Part shown: positions 17,207 through 25,516 of the stretch, one piece after another
How positions within the stretch are numbered: position 1 is the first letter of the stretch
How the letters are laid out: each line of letters starts with the position of its first letter
NCBI RefSeq assembly: GCF_014639235.1
Contig: NZ_BMFU01000005.1
Coordinates: forward strand, 1-64,000
From: Paenibacillus silvae
GTDB lineage: Bacteria; Bacillota; Bacilli; Paenibacillales; Paenibacillaceae
Direction: 5' to 3'
Length of the DNA stretch: 64,000 nucleotides
Notes under the pieces: generated by a model
The model's input: only the letters and a program-made list of their open reading frames with translations
The model's database searches: none
What the model was told of the DNA's origin: nothing
Position numbers and translations under genes: made by a program

Positions 17207-18078
17207 TACTCTTTAACCTCAGGCGGAATAATAACAATCAGCTCTTTCCAGTCCAGGAAGCTGGCATAAGGCTCAATCATAGCCGTCTTCGTTAAGCCAT
17301 ATTCGCTTTTCTCCACACTTTTCACTTTACCGATTCGCATATACTTCGGAAAGTTGTTGATAATGCCGGATGAAATTATCTCATCATCCTTTGCTATGTT
17401 GGAGTCTTCGGCAATTTTGGTCATCTTCAGCATGCCGCTCTTGGGATCATAACTCTCAATCATACCGAACACTTTCTCTTTGCCAACTGCAGTAGCCGCG
17501 ATTGCATTCGACGTTGGATCATTTGCATCCATTGAAGTTAAGAGATTTACTGTTGACGTATAAGCGCTAACATGGCTAATTACTCCGACCAGACCTTCCT
17601 GTGAAGTAACGGCCATGCCTGACTTGATACCTGCATTTTCCCCGATATCAATGTTGATCGTTCTACTGTTCGGGTCCGAGTTGGCGCTAATAACCTGTGC
17701 AATTCGAGAGCCATAATTATACCGATTCTTCTGTTCATCCGTAAATTTGAGCGCATTCCGAAGTTGATCATTTTGCTGCTCCAAATCATTGTACTTCAAT
17801 CGGTCACGCGTATAGTGTCCCATTGCAATGCGGAGCTCTTCATTCTCCTGATATACCGCACGCATGTTCGCTACATCTTTGAAAAAGCCCGCTACATAGG
17901 AAGCGGGCTTGTAAAATACGTATTGTACAAATCCAACGGAATCCTTCAGGAATTTCTCCGGCCAGGATAAAGTGGCACGCGGACTGAGCGTAAAGCCCAT
18001 CAACGCGATAAATGTAACAAGGCCCACCAGCAAAACAAAAAGTCTTTTGTTGCCTAGCAGTTTAAACAGTTCCAACAC
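17206..18078 (-). CDS. mreC: Rod shape-determining protein MreC
   Basis: A bitopic elongasome protein: a short cytoplasmic N-terminus, one membrane helix (about 12-32), a coiled coil (about 65-110) and an extracytoplasmic beta-barrel pair. GKVKSVEKSEYGLTKTAMIEPYA near the C-terminus is a family hallmark. The start is uncertain between GTG 18078 and TTG 18075, both very close to AGAGGG. It is separated from mreB by 180 bases rich in hairpins. Confidence 0.94.
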   Translation of the reverse strand: MLELFKLLGNKRLFVLLVGLVTFIALMGFTLSPRATLSWPEKFLKDSVGFVQYVFYKPASYVAGFFKDVANMRAVYQENEELRIAMGHYTRDRLKYNDLEQQNDQLRNALKFTDEQKNRYNYGSRIAQVISANSDPNSRTINIDIGENAGIKSGMAVTSQEGLVGVISHVSAYTSTVNLLTSMDANDPTSNAIAATAVGKEKVFGMIESYDPKSGMLKMTKIAEDSNIAKDDEIISSGIINNFPKYMRIGKVKSVEKSEYGLTKTAMIEPYASFLDWKELIVIIPPEVKE

Positions 18079-18189
18079 CCTCTAACATCCATTATTCTCT
18101 TCCGAGCTTGGCCCGGCGGGGAGACATCAGATCTGCAGTCCCTGCGAGAATATCAACTGACCCTCCCCTGTTAAGCGGGTTATAGCTCT

Positions 18190-18257
18190 CCCGGGATAAC
18201 CGGGCACTCTGCATTAATACGCCGCTGCCTGATCCGAAGTCAGGCAGACAAGCTGCC
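18190..18257 (-). other. mreB-mreC spacer with mutually exclusive hairpins
   Basis: Just after the mreB stop, CTGCC can pair either with GGCAG upstream (18243-18257) or with GGCAG downstream as part of a strong TTCG-capped hairpin (18225-18247). A further CCCGG/CCGGG hairpin lies at 18190-18204. No T-run follows, so this is not a standard terminator; it may tune mreB versus mreCD levels. Confidence 0.4.
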
Positions 18258-18259
18258 AA

Positions 18260-19294
18260 TTAACGCTTGGAACGAACTGCTGAACTGCTTCTGCTTTTGA
18301 ACATATGAATATTTTCCAGTGCTTTACCGGTTCCAATCGCTACGCAATCAAGCGGATTCTCTGCAACAATGACAGGCATGCCTGTCTCTCCAGCAAGCAG
18401 CTTGTCCAAATTACGCAGCAATGCTCCTCCGCCAGTCAGCACGATTCCGCGGTCCATAATATCGGCAGCAAGCTCAGGAGGGCATTTCTCCAGCGTTACT
18501 TTTACCGCTTCAATAATTGCATTCACGGTATCCGCCAGTGCCTCGCTGATCTCATCCGAAGTAATTGTAATGGTCTTAGGCAGACCCGTCACGAGGTCAC
18601 GTCCACGAATCTCCATCGTTTCTACCTGCTCCAATGGCATAGCTGATCCAATGTCCATTTTGAGCTGCTCGGAAGTACGCTCACCGATCATCAAATTATA
18701 TTGACGCTTGATATACTGAATGACAGATTCATCCATTTCATCACCTGCAACACGTACAGAACGGCTGGTTACAATCCCGCCAAGAGAGATAACGGCCACT
18801 TCCGTCGTACCGCCGCCAATATCAACAACCATGCTGCCCGTTGGCTCCCATACTGGCAGGTCTGCACCAATTGCAGCCGCAAACGGCTCTTCAATCGTAT
18901 AAGCCTCACGTGCGCCGGCTTGCTTGGTAGCATCTTCAACCGCACGCTGTTCTACCGCCGTAATTCCGGAAGGTACACAGACCATCACGTTTGGATGGCG
19001 CTGGAACATGGAGCGCTGCTTCTGTGCCTGACGAATAAAATATTTGATCATCGTTGCAGTTGTATCGAAGTCAGCGATAACGCCATCTTTCATTGGGCGG
19101 ATGGCACGAATGTTGCCAGGTGTACGTCCGATCATTTTTTTGGCTGACTCCCCCACTGCCTCAATGCTTTTGGTATCCGTCCGGAGAGCAACCACCGAAG
19201 GTTCACGCACCACAATTCCTTTACCCCGTACATAAACCAGCGTATTCGCTGTCCCCAAGTCAATACCCAAGTCTTTCGTAAAACCACCAAACAT
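18260..19294 (-). CDS. mreB: Rod shape-determining actin homologue MreB
   Basis: A bacterial actin that guides lateral wall synthesis. 344 residues with the actin-fold phosphate loops DLGTANTLVYV and VVDIGGGTTEVAV, and the C-terminal LTGGGALL adenosine motif. First of the mre-min genes; AAAAGGAG precedes the ATG. Confidence 0.97.
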   Translation of the reverse strand: MFGGFTKDLGIDLGTANTLVYVRGKGIVVREPSVVALRTDTKSIEAVGESAKKMIGRTPGNIRAIRPMKDGVIADFDTTATMIKYFIRQAQKQRSMFQRHPNVMVCVPSGITAVEQRAVEDATKQAGAREAYTIEEPFAAAIGADLPVWEPTGSMVVDIGGGTTEVAVISLGGIVTSRSVRVAGDEMDESVIQYIKRQYNLMIGERTSEQLKMDIGSAMPLEQVETMEIRGRDLVTGLPKTITITSDEISEALADTVNAIIEAVKVTLEKCPPELAADIMDRGIVLTGGGALLRNLDKLLAGETGMPVIVAENPLDCVAIGTGKALENIHMFKSRSSSAVRSKR

Positions 19295-19431
19295 AACGTA
19301 TTCTCCTTTTCTGCCTCATATTGCCGCAGCTGCTTCATTCGCAGAGCGTAATTGTTATTTCCACGGAACCGTGGAGCTAATATTCGCATTTGTTTCATTG
19401 TTGAATCTTAAATAAAGTGAACCTATCTATG

Positions 19432-19445
19432 ACGGACATGTCCGT
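19432..19445. promoter_or_regulatory. Perfect 14-base palindrome between radC and mreB
   Basis: ACGGACATGTCCGT lies about 140 bases upstream of mreB. A second inverted repeat, TCCACGG-AA-CCGTGGA (19360-19375), lies closer to the gene. Either could be an operator or a hairpin in the mreB leader. The binding protein is unknown. Confidence 0.35.
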
Positions 19446-19484
19446 GATCATTCATAGGAAAAAACATCAACGCCAACCATTATA

Positions 19485-20174
19485 TTATACCAAGCCCTTC
19501 TCCTTCAAACTTACATAGGTTCCATCACCGATAACAAGGTGGTCCAGCACATCAATACCCACGATAGCACCAGCTTCAATCAGTCTCTTCGTTATCTGAA
19601 TATCTTCCGGGCTGGGCGTCGGATCACCGCTTGGATGGTTATGTGCACATACAATTGAGGCACTGCTACATTTGATGGCGGCCCGAAATACTTCACGCGG
19701 ATGTACAATCGAAGCATTAAGGCTGCCCATGGAGAGTGTTTCCTGAGCAATAATATGATTTTTACTATTGAGAAAAAGACATACAAAATGTTCTTTTTGC
19801 AAATAACGCAGCTGTTCCATCAAAATATCCGCAGCATCACGTGGAGTTCGAATGCACGTTGAAGGTGCCAGCCGGCTCTTGGCAATGCGATGTCCCAGTT
19901 CAATACCTGCTTTGAGCTGAACAGCCTTGGCTTGTCCTATACCCCTCATGGCTGTCAATTCTTCAAGACTCAGATCCATCAGCGAGCGTACTCCGCCCGC
20001 ATCATTCAATATCCGCTGGGCCATATGCACCGCAGATTCCTGTCTTGTTCCCGTTCGAAGTAAAATAGCCAGCAGTTCGGCATGGCTCAAGGCGCCCGCC
20101 CCATATTCCATCATGCGTTCTCTCGGGCGTTCTTCCTGGGGGATGTCGCGCATCATATATTGAGCCGACTCCAT
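19485..20174 (-). CDS. radC: RadC-family JAB/MPN protein
   Basis: 229 residues: an N-terminal UPF0758 helix-hairpin-helix part (MRGIGQAKAVQLKA) and a C-terminal JAMM metal-binding domain with the HNHPSGDPTPSPED motif. The name refers to an old DNA repair claim now doubted; the true role is unknown. It follows maf, as in B. subtilis. Confidence 0.94.
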   Translation of the reverse strand: MESAQYMMRDIPQEERPRERMMEYGAGALSHAELLAILLRTGTRQESAVHMAQRILNDAGGVRSLMDLSLEELTAMRGIGQAKAVQLKAGIELGHRIAKSRLAPSTCIRTPRDAADILMEQLRYLQKEHFVCLFLNSKNHIIAQETLSMGSLNASIVHPREVFRAAIKCSSASIVCAHNHPSGDPTPSPEDIQITKRLIEAGAIVGIDVLDHLVIGDGTYVSLKEKGLV

Positions 20175-20206
20175 ATGTTCCCTCTTTTCACAGTATTCAA
20201 TTGGGT

Positions 20207-20821
20207 TTACTGCCCTGGCAGCACGTATACTCCGAAGCCTTCAAGCATATCGCTAAGTAAAGATAACGGCAAGCCTACCACATTGAAATAACATCCTTCT
20301 ATGTGGTCGATCAGTGAAGCACCGATACCTTGAATGGCGTATGATCCTGCTTTGTCGGAAGGCTCCCCCGTTTGTACATACGCACGGATCTTCGCTTCCG
20401 AAAGCTCCTTCATCGTTACATTGGTCTGACGATAGTGCACGACCGAATGTCCAGTGCCTGCATCAATGCATGCAACGCCCGTGAACACACGGTGCTCCCG
20501 CCCTTGCAGCCGAGACAGCATACGTTCGGCATCAGCAGCATCAACCGGTTTGCCCAAAATTTCATTGTCCAGCACAACAACCGTATCACTGCCAACGATA
20601 ATCGCTTCCTGCCGGTTCCCCTCGAGTCCGCGATACACAGCAAGCGCCTTGCGCATTGCAAGTTCCTGTACCGTCTGCTCCGGTGTCCAGTCCGAAGTTG
20701 TATGCTCGTCTGCATGACTTGGTATAACTTCAAACGCTAGATGGAGTGATGCGATCAGTTCTTTACGCCGCGGCGATGTGGAGGCCAGAATAATCGGGCG
20801 CTGCTCTGTGTTATTCAACAT
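20207..20821 (-). CDS. maf: Maf nucleoside triphosphate pyrophosphatase
   Basis: A house-cleaning pyrophosphatase (dTTP/UTP type) also linked to septum formation. 204 residues starting with the diagnostic ASTSPRRKELI loop, plus VGSDTVVVLD and GSYAIQG motifs. Part of the conserved maf-radC-mreB order. Confidence 0.95.
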   Translation of the reverse strand: MLNNTEQRPIILASTSPRRKELIASLHLAFEVIPSHADEHTTSDWTPEQTVQELAMRKALAVYRGLEGNRQEAIIVGSDTVVVLDNEILGKPVDAADAERMLSRLQGREHRVFTGVACIDAGTGHSVVHYRQTNVTMKELSEAKIRAYVQTGEPSDKAGSYAIQGIGASLIDHIEGCYFNVVGLPLSLLSDMLEGFGVYVLPGQ

Positions 20822-20912
20822 TAACGGCTCCTTATACTACGGCAACACCTGTCTTAATCACTGGATAATAGATGTCACTGGTTTATTTTTTTTGTCAACA
20901 TTCGTCATTCTC

Positions 20913-21155
20913 CTACAGTCTGCGATACAGCCATATGGCCGCGATAATGCCGATCAGACTCAGAAGGCTCATTTGAAATTGAAATGAAAGGTCATAACTG
21001 AAAATATCCAGATCAGCCTGAGGTGACCATCGAATCGTTGTGACCTTGGTTAAAAAGGCTACCGCCTTTACAGGCTGCAGTGCCTTGGCGATCCACGCTC
21101 CAGCCATCCAGCCAAGCAGCAGAAACAATAATAATACGCCGAAGTTTTTTTTCAT
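20913..21155 (-). CDS. Small membrane protein, DUF4321 type
   Basis: 80 residues with two hydrophobic segments (about 5-25 and 61-78) flanking a short extracytoplasmic part. It resembles the DUF4321 family often found beside maf and mreB in Firmicutes. Function unknown. GAGGGAAG precedes the ATG. Confidence 0.75.
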   Translation of the reverse strand: MKKNFGVLLLFLLLGWMAGAWIAKALQPVKAVAFLTKVTTIRWSPQADLDIFSYDLSFQFQMSLLSLIGIIAAIWLYRRL

Positions 21156-21231
21156 CGGTTAATCTTCCCTCGCCATTTTTTGACACCCACATTATTATAC
21201 GGGGTTTTGTACGTCAATACAAACACAAATC

Positions 21232-21268
21232 CGGCAGGGGGAACTATTTCCAGTTCCTTGCCGGAGAG
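21232..21268 (-). terminator. Probable terminator downstream of the spoIIB-like gene
   Basis: On the minus strand CCGGCAAGGAAC and GTTCCCCCTGCCGG form a stem with an eight-base loop, followed by the T-rich ATTTGTGTTTGT. The T-run is imperfect. Confidence 0.55.
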
Positions 21269-21302
21269 GGATTTTAGGACCTTGTTATGAGAACAGTTCC
21301 GC

Positions 21303-22502
21303 TTACTGTTTGATTGCCTCAAGCCACTTTTTCTGCTGCAGTACATACTGCATCAAATCGGACTGTACTGCCCACATATGAACAGCATCCGGATTTTTAT
21401 TGTATTCGGCAATGGCCGTTATCGCACTGTTCATTGATTTTTCCATACTCGAAACAACCGGCTGTACCTCTGACGTCATTCCAGGGGAAAGGCTCTTCAG
21501 ACCGTTCAACCACGTTTGGTGCCGATTCGACAATACTTGCATCGTTTCTGGTGCTATAGCCGCCTGAACAGATTGACCCAGCTGCTGGATCGATAATGTG
21601 GATAACTGATCCACGAGAGCCGAGCTGTTTTGGAAAAAAAGAGAGGCATCCTCCTGCTTGCTTCCAAATATGGCCGGATTCACTTCAGGGTTAACGATTT
21701 CCTTGACATACAATTCGACCCCCTGTGACTTCAATCTCGTACTGAGCAGCTTGGCCTCTTCGCGATCAGCCGAGATGCCTGCGTAAACACGATTACCGTC
21801 ATCAGGGTCCGTACCCGCAGCTATTCCCGCTTGGGTAAGCTCAAGCTTGGCCTGCTCCGCTCGTTCCGGGGAGCTGAACACCCCGTATTGAAGAGCATAG
21901 TAGGTGCCGCCTGCAGAGGACGTTACAAGCTGCCCTGTGTTCGCAGCAGTCTCCTCCTGACCTGTTACAGCAGATGCCGTTTGATTCACGGGCAGCATCT
22001 CATCCGGTTTTGTCGTGCCCTCCTTGTTAAAAAAAGACAGAATAACCATGCCAAACAGCGCTCCGGTCACCAATGCACCTGAAATAGAGCCAATCATCTT
22101 CCAGCCTCTGGGCGGACGATTACGTTTATAGGAATAATTATCGGACTCAGCTATCCAGTTATGACCCTGATCCAGATCAAATTCATAATCATCATTGCGG
22201 TGGTCCAGCAAACGGCTCTCATCATTGGTTCGCCCGGATTCAAGATGATGCAATTCAGAACGGGAGGCATCCGCCAGAATCGTTCCTCCCCAGTCAACAG
22301 GCATGTCCTCTGCTGGCCATGTCGGTCCTGTGCTGTTACTTTTCAAGCTGCTCATTTCTGATTCAGGTTTCGGTGGTGCTTCTAATTCAAATGGCACGTC
22401 TTCGTGATTTGTAAACAGTGAACTGGAAGCCTGTATCTCTTTACTCTGAAGCTTGTCCGACTCTTGATCCCCGAAGCGAAACGTCATTCTGGCATTGCTC
22501 AC
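21303..22502 (-). CDS. spoIIB: SPOR-domain protein, probable SpoIIB counterpart
   Basis: 399 residues: a cytoplasmic acidic N-terminus, one membrane helix (about 135-155, MIGSISGALVTGALFGMVIL), a linker and a SPOR peptidoglycan-binding domain (about 190-260, TYYALQYGVFSSPERAEQAK), then an extra helical tail. In B. subtilis the septal protein SpoIIB has the same layout and the same position, between the folC region and maf. The name is therefore inferred from position and architecture, not from strong sequence similarity. The frame is open to 22613, but GTG 22502 after AAAGGAG is the supported start. Confidence 0.6.
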   Translation of the reverse strand: MSNARMTFRFGDQESDKLQSKEIQASSSLFTNHEDVPFELEAPPKPESEMSSLKSNSTGPTWPAEDMPVDWGGTILADASRSELHHLESGRTNDESRLLDHRNDDYEFDLDQGHNWIAESDNYSYKRNRPPRGWKMIGSISGALVTGALFGMVILSFFNKEGTTKPDEMLPVNQTASAVTGQEETAANTGQLVTSSAGGTYYALQYGVFSSPERAEQAKLELTQAGIAAGTDPDDGNRVYAGISADREEAKLLSTRLKSQGVELYVKEIVNPEVNPAIFGSKQEDASLFFQNSSALVDQLSTLSIQQLGQSVQAAIAPETMQVLSNRHQTWLNGLKSLSPGMTSEVQPVVSSMEKSMNSAITAIAEYNKNPDAVHMWAVQSDLMQYVLQQKKWLEAIKQ

Positions 22503-22610
22503 CCGTACCCTCTCCTTTGTCCCCTTTGTACCAGCTATATGCGAGCATTGCACGTAATATTCTATAAAATTTACGGCAACCCTTATTTGCTTGAAGATGA
22601 ACTCCCAAAG

Positions 22611-22645
22611 CAAAAACGCCTGGCTTCATAAAGAAGACAGACGTT
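22611..22645 (-). terminator. Terminator downstream of murC
   Basis: On the minus strand AACGTCTGTCTTC and GAAGCCAGGCGTT form an interrupted stem followed by TTTTGCTTT. Confidence 0.75.
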
Positions 22646-22675
22646 TGACATTACGAACCTGCTCAAATTCGATGT

Positions 22676-24055
22676 TTATTTCAAGCCTTTGGCGAGGGCA
22701 TCGCCCACCTTCCAGATATCCCCTGCACCCATCGTAAGCACAAGATCTCCCGGCTGCAGCCGTGGTTGCAGATCAGCGACAACCTCTTCTTTTGTTGGAA
22801 GATATCTTGCCGATGCGTTGCTGTTCTGTACAATCAGTTCTACCAATCTGGCGGAATGCACACCTTCAATCTGCTTTTCGCCCGCAGGAGAGTAGATGTC
22901 GGTAATCAGTACCTCATCTGCTTCGGCAAATGCCCGGCTGAAGGCATCCAGCAGGAAAAATGTACGTGTGTAACGCTGCGGCTGGAATACAGCGATGATG
23001 CGTTTGCCCGTTGCCTTGGCTGCACTGATCGTTGCTTCGATCTCCGTAGGGTGGTGAGCATAATCGTCAATAATTAGCATATCACGTGCCTCACCCAGCA
23101 CCTGGAACCTGCGTTTAGCCCCATGAAATTGTACAATCGCTGCTGTAATCTGTTCAAAAGGTATGCCTGCTTCAAGGCAAGTAATTACAGTAGCCATCGC
23201 ATTATAGACGTTATGCTTGCCTGGTACGGATAACTCCACCGTTCCCATAGCAGTACCCTGATGGTTCATCGTGAAGGATATCCGGCGATCCCCAAGCATG
23301 ATATCTGTCGCTGTGTAGTCTGCGGCCTGATCAATACCATAGGTTGTTACACGGGATTGAAGATGCGGCAGAATCGCCTGCACATTCTCATCATCCGCAC
23401 ATACGATGGCGGTACCCTCTGGACGAATCTGACTGAGGAATTGCACATATGCTTTCTTGAGTTCCTCAAAATCACTGTTGTAATTCTCCAGATGATCCGC
23501 TTCAATGTTCGTAACGATGCCAAGCCACGGATGGTACTGCAAAAAGGAGCCGTCGCTCTCATCCGCTTCGGCTACAACCCACTCGCCTTGGCCTGCCTTG
23601 GCATTCGTACCGAGATTCATAATCTCTCCGCCAATAATATAGGTCGGATCGGTATCACATTGCTCCATGACAAGTGCAATCATGGACGACGTTGTTGTTT
23701 TACCATGCGCTCCCGCAACGGCTACACCCTTGCGCTCGTTCAACAAACGTGCCAGCATCTGTGCGCGATGAAGAATAGGAATGTTAAGCTGCTGAGCAGC
23801 TACACGTTCCACATTATCCGCAGGAGCCGCTGTCGAGTAGACCACCAGATCCGCTCCGTTCACATGCTCTGCGGTATGTCCAATATATATTTTCGCCCCT
23901 TTGGCTGCCAGCTTCTCCGTTAATTCCTGTGAAGCGACATCCGATCCGGTAACGGTGTATCCCATCTCCAGCATAACCCGGGCGATGGCACTCATGCCAT
24001 AACCGCCAATCCCTATAAAATGAACGTGTTCCGATGTGTTTAACAAAACTTTCAC
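22676..24055 (-). CDS. murC: UDP-N-acetylmuramate--L-alanine ligase
   Basis: Adds L-alanine to UDP-MurNAc in cytoplasmic peptidoglycan synthesis. About 459 residues with the N-terminal GIGGYGMSAIARVM motif, ATP-binding GAHGKTTTSSM, and the conserved DDYAHHPTEI segment. I place the start at GTG 24055, which overlaps the folC TGA stop as GTGA; TTG 24046 is an alternative. Confidence 0.95.
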   Translation of the reverse strand: MKVLLNTSEHVHFIGIGGYGMSAIARVMLEMGYTVTGSDVASQELTEKLAAKGAKIYIGHTAEHVNGADLVVYSTAAPADNVERVAAQQLNIPILHRAQMLARLLNERKGVAVAGAHGKTTTSSMIALVMEQCDTDPTYIIGGEIMNLGTNAKAGQGEWVVAEADESDGSFLQYHPWLGIVTNIEADHLENYNSDFEELKKAYVQFLSQIRPEGTAIVCADDENVQAILPHLQSRVTTYGIDQAADYTATDIMLGDRRISFTMNHQGTAMGTVELSVPGKHNVYNAMATVITCLEAGIPFEQITAAIVQFHGAKRRFQVLGEARDMLIIDDYAHHPTEIEATISAAKATGKRIIAVFQPQRYTRTFFLLDAFSRAFAEADEVLITDIYSPAGEKQIEGVHSARLVELIVQNSNASARYLPTKEEVVADLQPRLQPGDLVLTMGAGDIWKVGDALAKGLK

Positions 24056-25428
24056 CAACCTTTTTCAGAATCGGTTTGATGCAAAAGGGCTGCCCGCACG
24101 TCTGCAATCAGATAAAGCGTGCCGGAAACCACCCCCAGATCCTCCGCTTCCGTCCGTGACTTCAATAGATCAAGTGCCTTAGCCCAATCGGGCTCGACGA
24201 TGATTTCCAGTTCCTTTTTCGCAGTGGCGGGACGTACCCGCTCTACAATCTGCAGCAGTTCAGCTGCAGCCATTTTGCGTCGGAAATCTGGCTCGGTCAG
24301 GATCAGCGTATCCACTAGTGGCAGTATATGCTGCAAATACGCTTCGTGATGCTTATTCGCCAGCATACCCATCATCAAAATTAACTTTTTTTGGGGATAT
24401 ACGTCGATAATGCTCTTGGCTAATGATTCGGCTCCTTCAGGATTATGAGCTCCATCCAGCACAATCAAGGGATTACCGCTGATTTGCTCAAATCTTCCTG
24501 CCCAGAAGGCATTATCGAAGCCAAGTTTAATATCGTCTTCATCCAGCATGAAGGCCATATATTGCCGAAGTACCTCAAGAGCCATAAATGCAGCCGCAGC
24601 ATTGTCACACTGATATACACCTTGCATTCGAATGTGAATCTGCATATCACGGAACGGTCCCGTAAACTGGAAGCCTTGTCCTTCCTTGCTGCTCTCCAGC
24701 CTGCGGTAAGAGAACTGATCCCCTGCCAAATACACCGTAGATCGCAGCTGCTGCGCTCTCTCTTGAATTACCTTGACAGCCTCAGGCTGTGAGACACAGG
24801 TCACGACGGGAACACCCGGCTTGATGATGCCCGCCTTTTCATACGCAATCTGCTCGATGGTGTCTCCAAGCACATCCGTATGATCCATACCGATGTTGGT
24901 AATTACGGACACAACGGGCGTAACAATGTTCGTTACGTCCATCCTTCCCCCCAGCCCAGTCTCCCATACCACAATATCAGGGTAACACTCTTCCGCATAG
25001 TACAGCAGTGCCAGAGCTGTGGATACTTCAAACATCGTGGGTGAACCCAGCGGTGTGGAAGCCATCTCCGCTACAAGCGGACGCAAGCGGTTCGACAGTT
25101 TCAGCAGAACCTCTTCAGGGATGTCCTCACTGTTGTATTGAAAGCGATTGGTGAACTTGGTGATGTAAGGCGACGTAAATGTACCAACATCATATCCCGC
25201 CTGCATCAGCACTGACGTCAAAAAAGCGCAAGTCGAACCTTTGCCGTTCGTTCCCGCGACATGAATGAATTTGAGTCGTTGATGCGGATTGCCAAGCTGT
25301 ACCATCAGGGTCTCAATTCGTTCGAGCCCAGGCCGGATGCCAAAAGGAATAAGGCCATTGATCCAGTCCACGGCCTCGTCATACGTTCGTAAAGGAGTTG
25401 CTGTATCTCTCGCATTTAATTCCGTCAT
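24052..25428 (-). CDS. folC: Folylpolyglutamate / dihydrofolate synthase
   Basis: Adds glutamate residues to folates. About 458 residues of the Mur-ligase fold with ATP-binding VAGTNGKGSTCAF, GLGGRMDVTN and the C-terminal VLDGAHNPEGAE motif. ATG 25428 follows GAAGGTGA; an upstream GTG lies inside that ribosome site. Lies downstream of valS, as in B. subtilis, and is coupled to murC. Confidence 0.95.
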   Translation of the reverse strand: MTELNARDTATPLRTYDEAVDWINGLIPFGIRPGLERIETLMVQLGNPHQRLKFIHVAGTNGKGSTCAFLTSVLMQAGYDVGTFTSPYITKFTNRFQYNSEDIPEEVLLKLSNRLRPLVAEMASTPLGSPTMFEVSTALALLYYAEECYPDIVVWETGLGGRMDVTNIVTPVVSVITNIGMDHTDVLGDTIEQIAYEKAGIIKPGVPVVTCVSQPEAVKVIQERAQQLRSTVYLAGDQFSYRRLESSKEGQGFQFTGPFRDMQIHIRMQGVYQCDNAAAAFMALEVLRQYMAFMLDEDDIKLGFDNAFWAGRFEQISGNPLIVLDGAHNPEGAESLAKSIIDVYPQKKLILMMGMLANKHHEAYLQHILPLVDTLILTEPDFRRKMAAAELLQIVERVRPATAKKELEIIVEPDWAKALDLLKSRTEAEDLGVVSGTLYLIADVRAALLHQTDSEKGW

Positions 25429-25464
25429 CTGATTCACCTTCGGTTCCCTGTTTGATTAATGATT

Positions 25465-25506
25465 GAAAAAAGCAGCCGGATGGCGCAAGCGTGCACTCCA
25501 TCCGAC
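25465..25506 (-). terminator. Terminator downstream of valS
   Basis: On the minus strand CGGATGG and CCATCCG form a stem with internal ACGCTTGCG-type pairing, followed by GCTGCTTTTTT. It separates valS from folC. Confidence 0.75.
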
Positions 25507-25516
25507 CCTTTGGATA

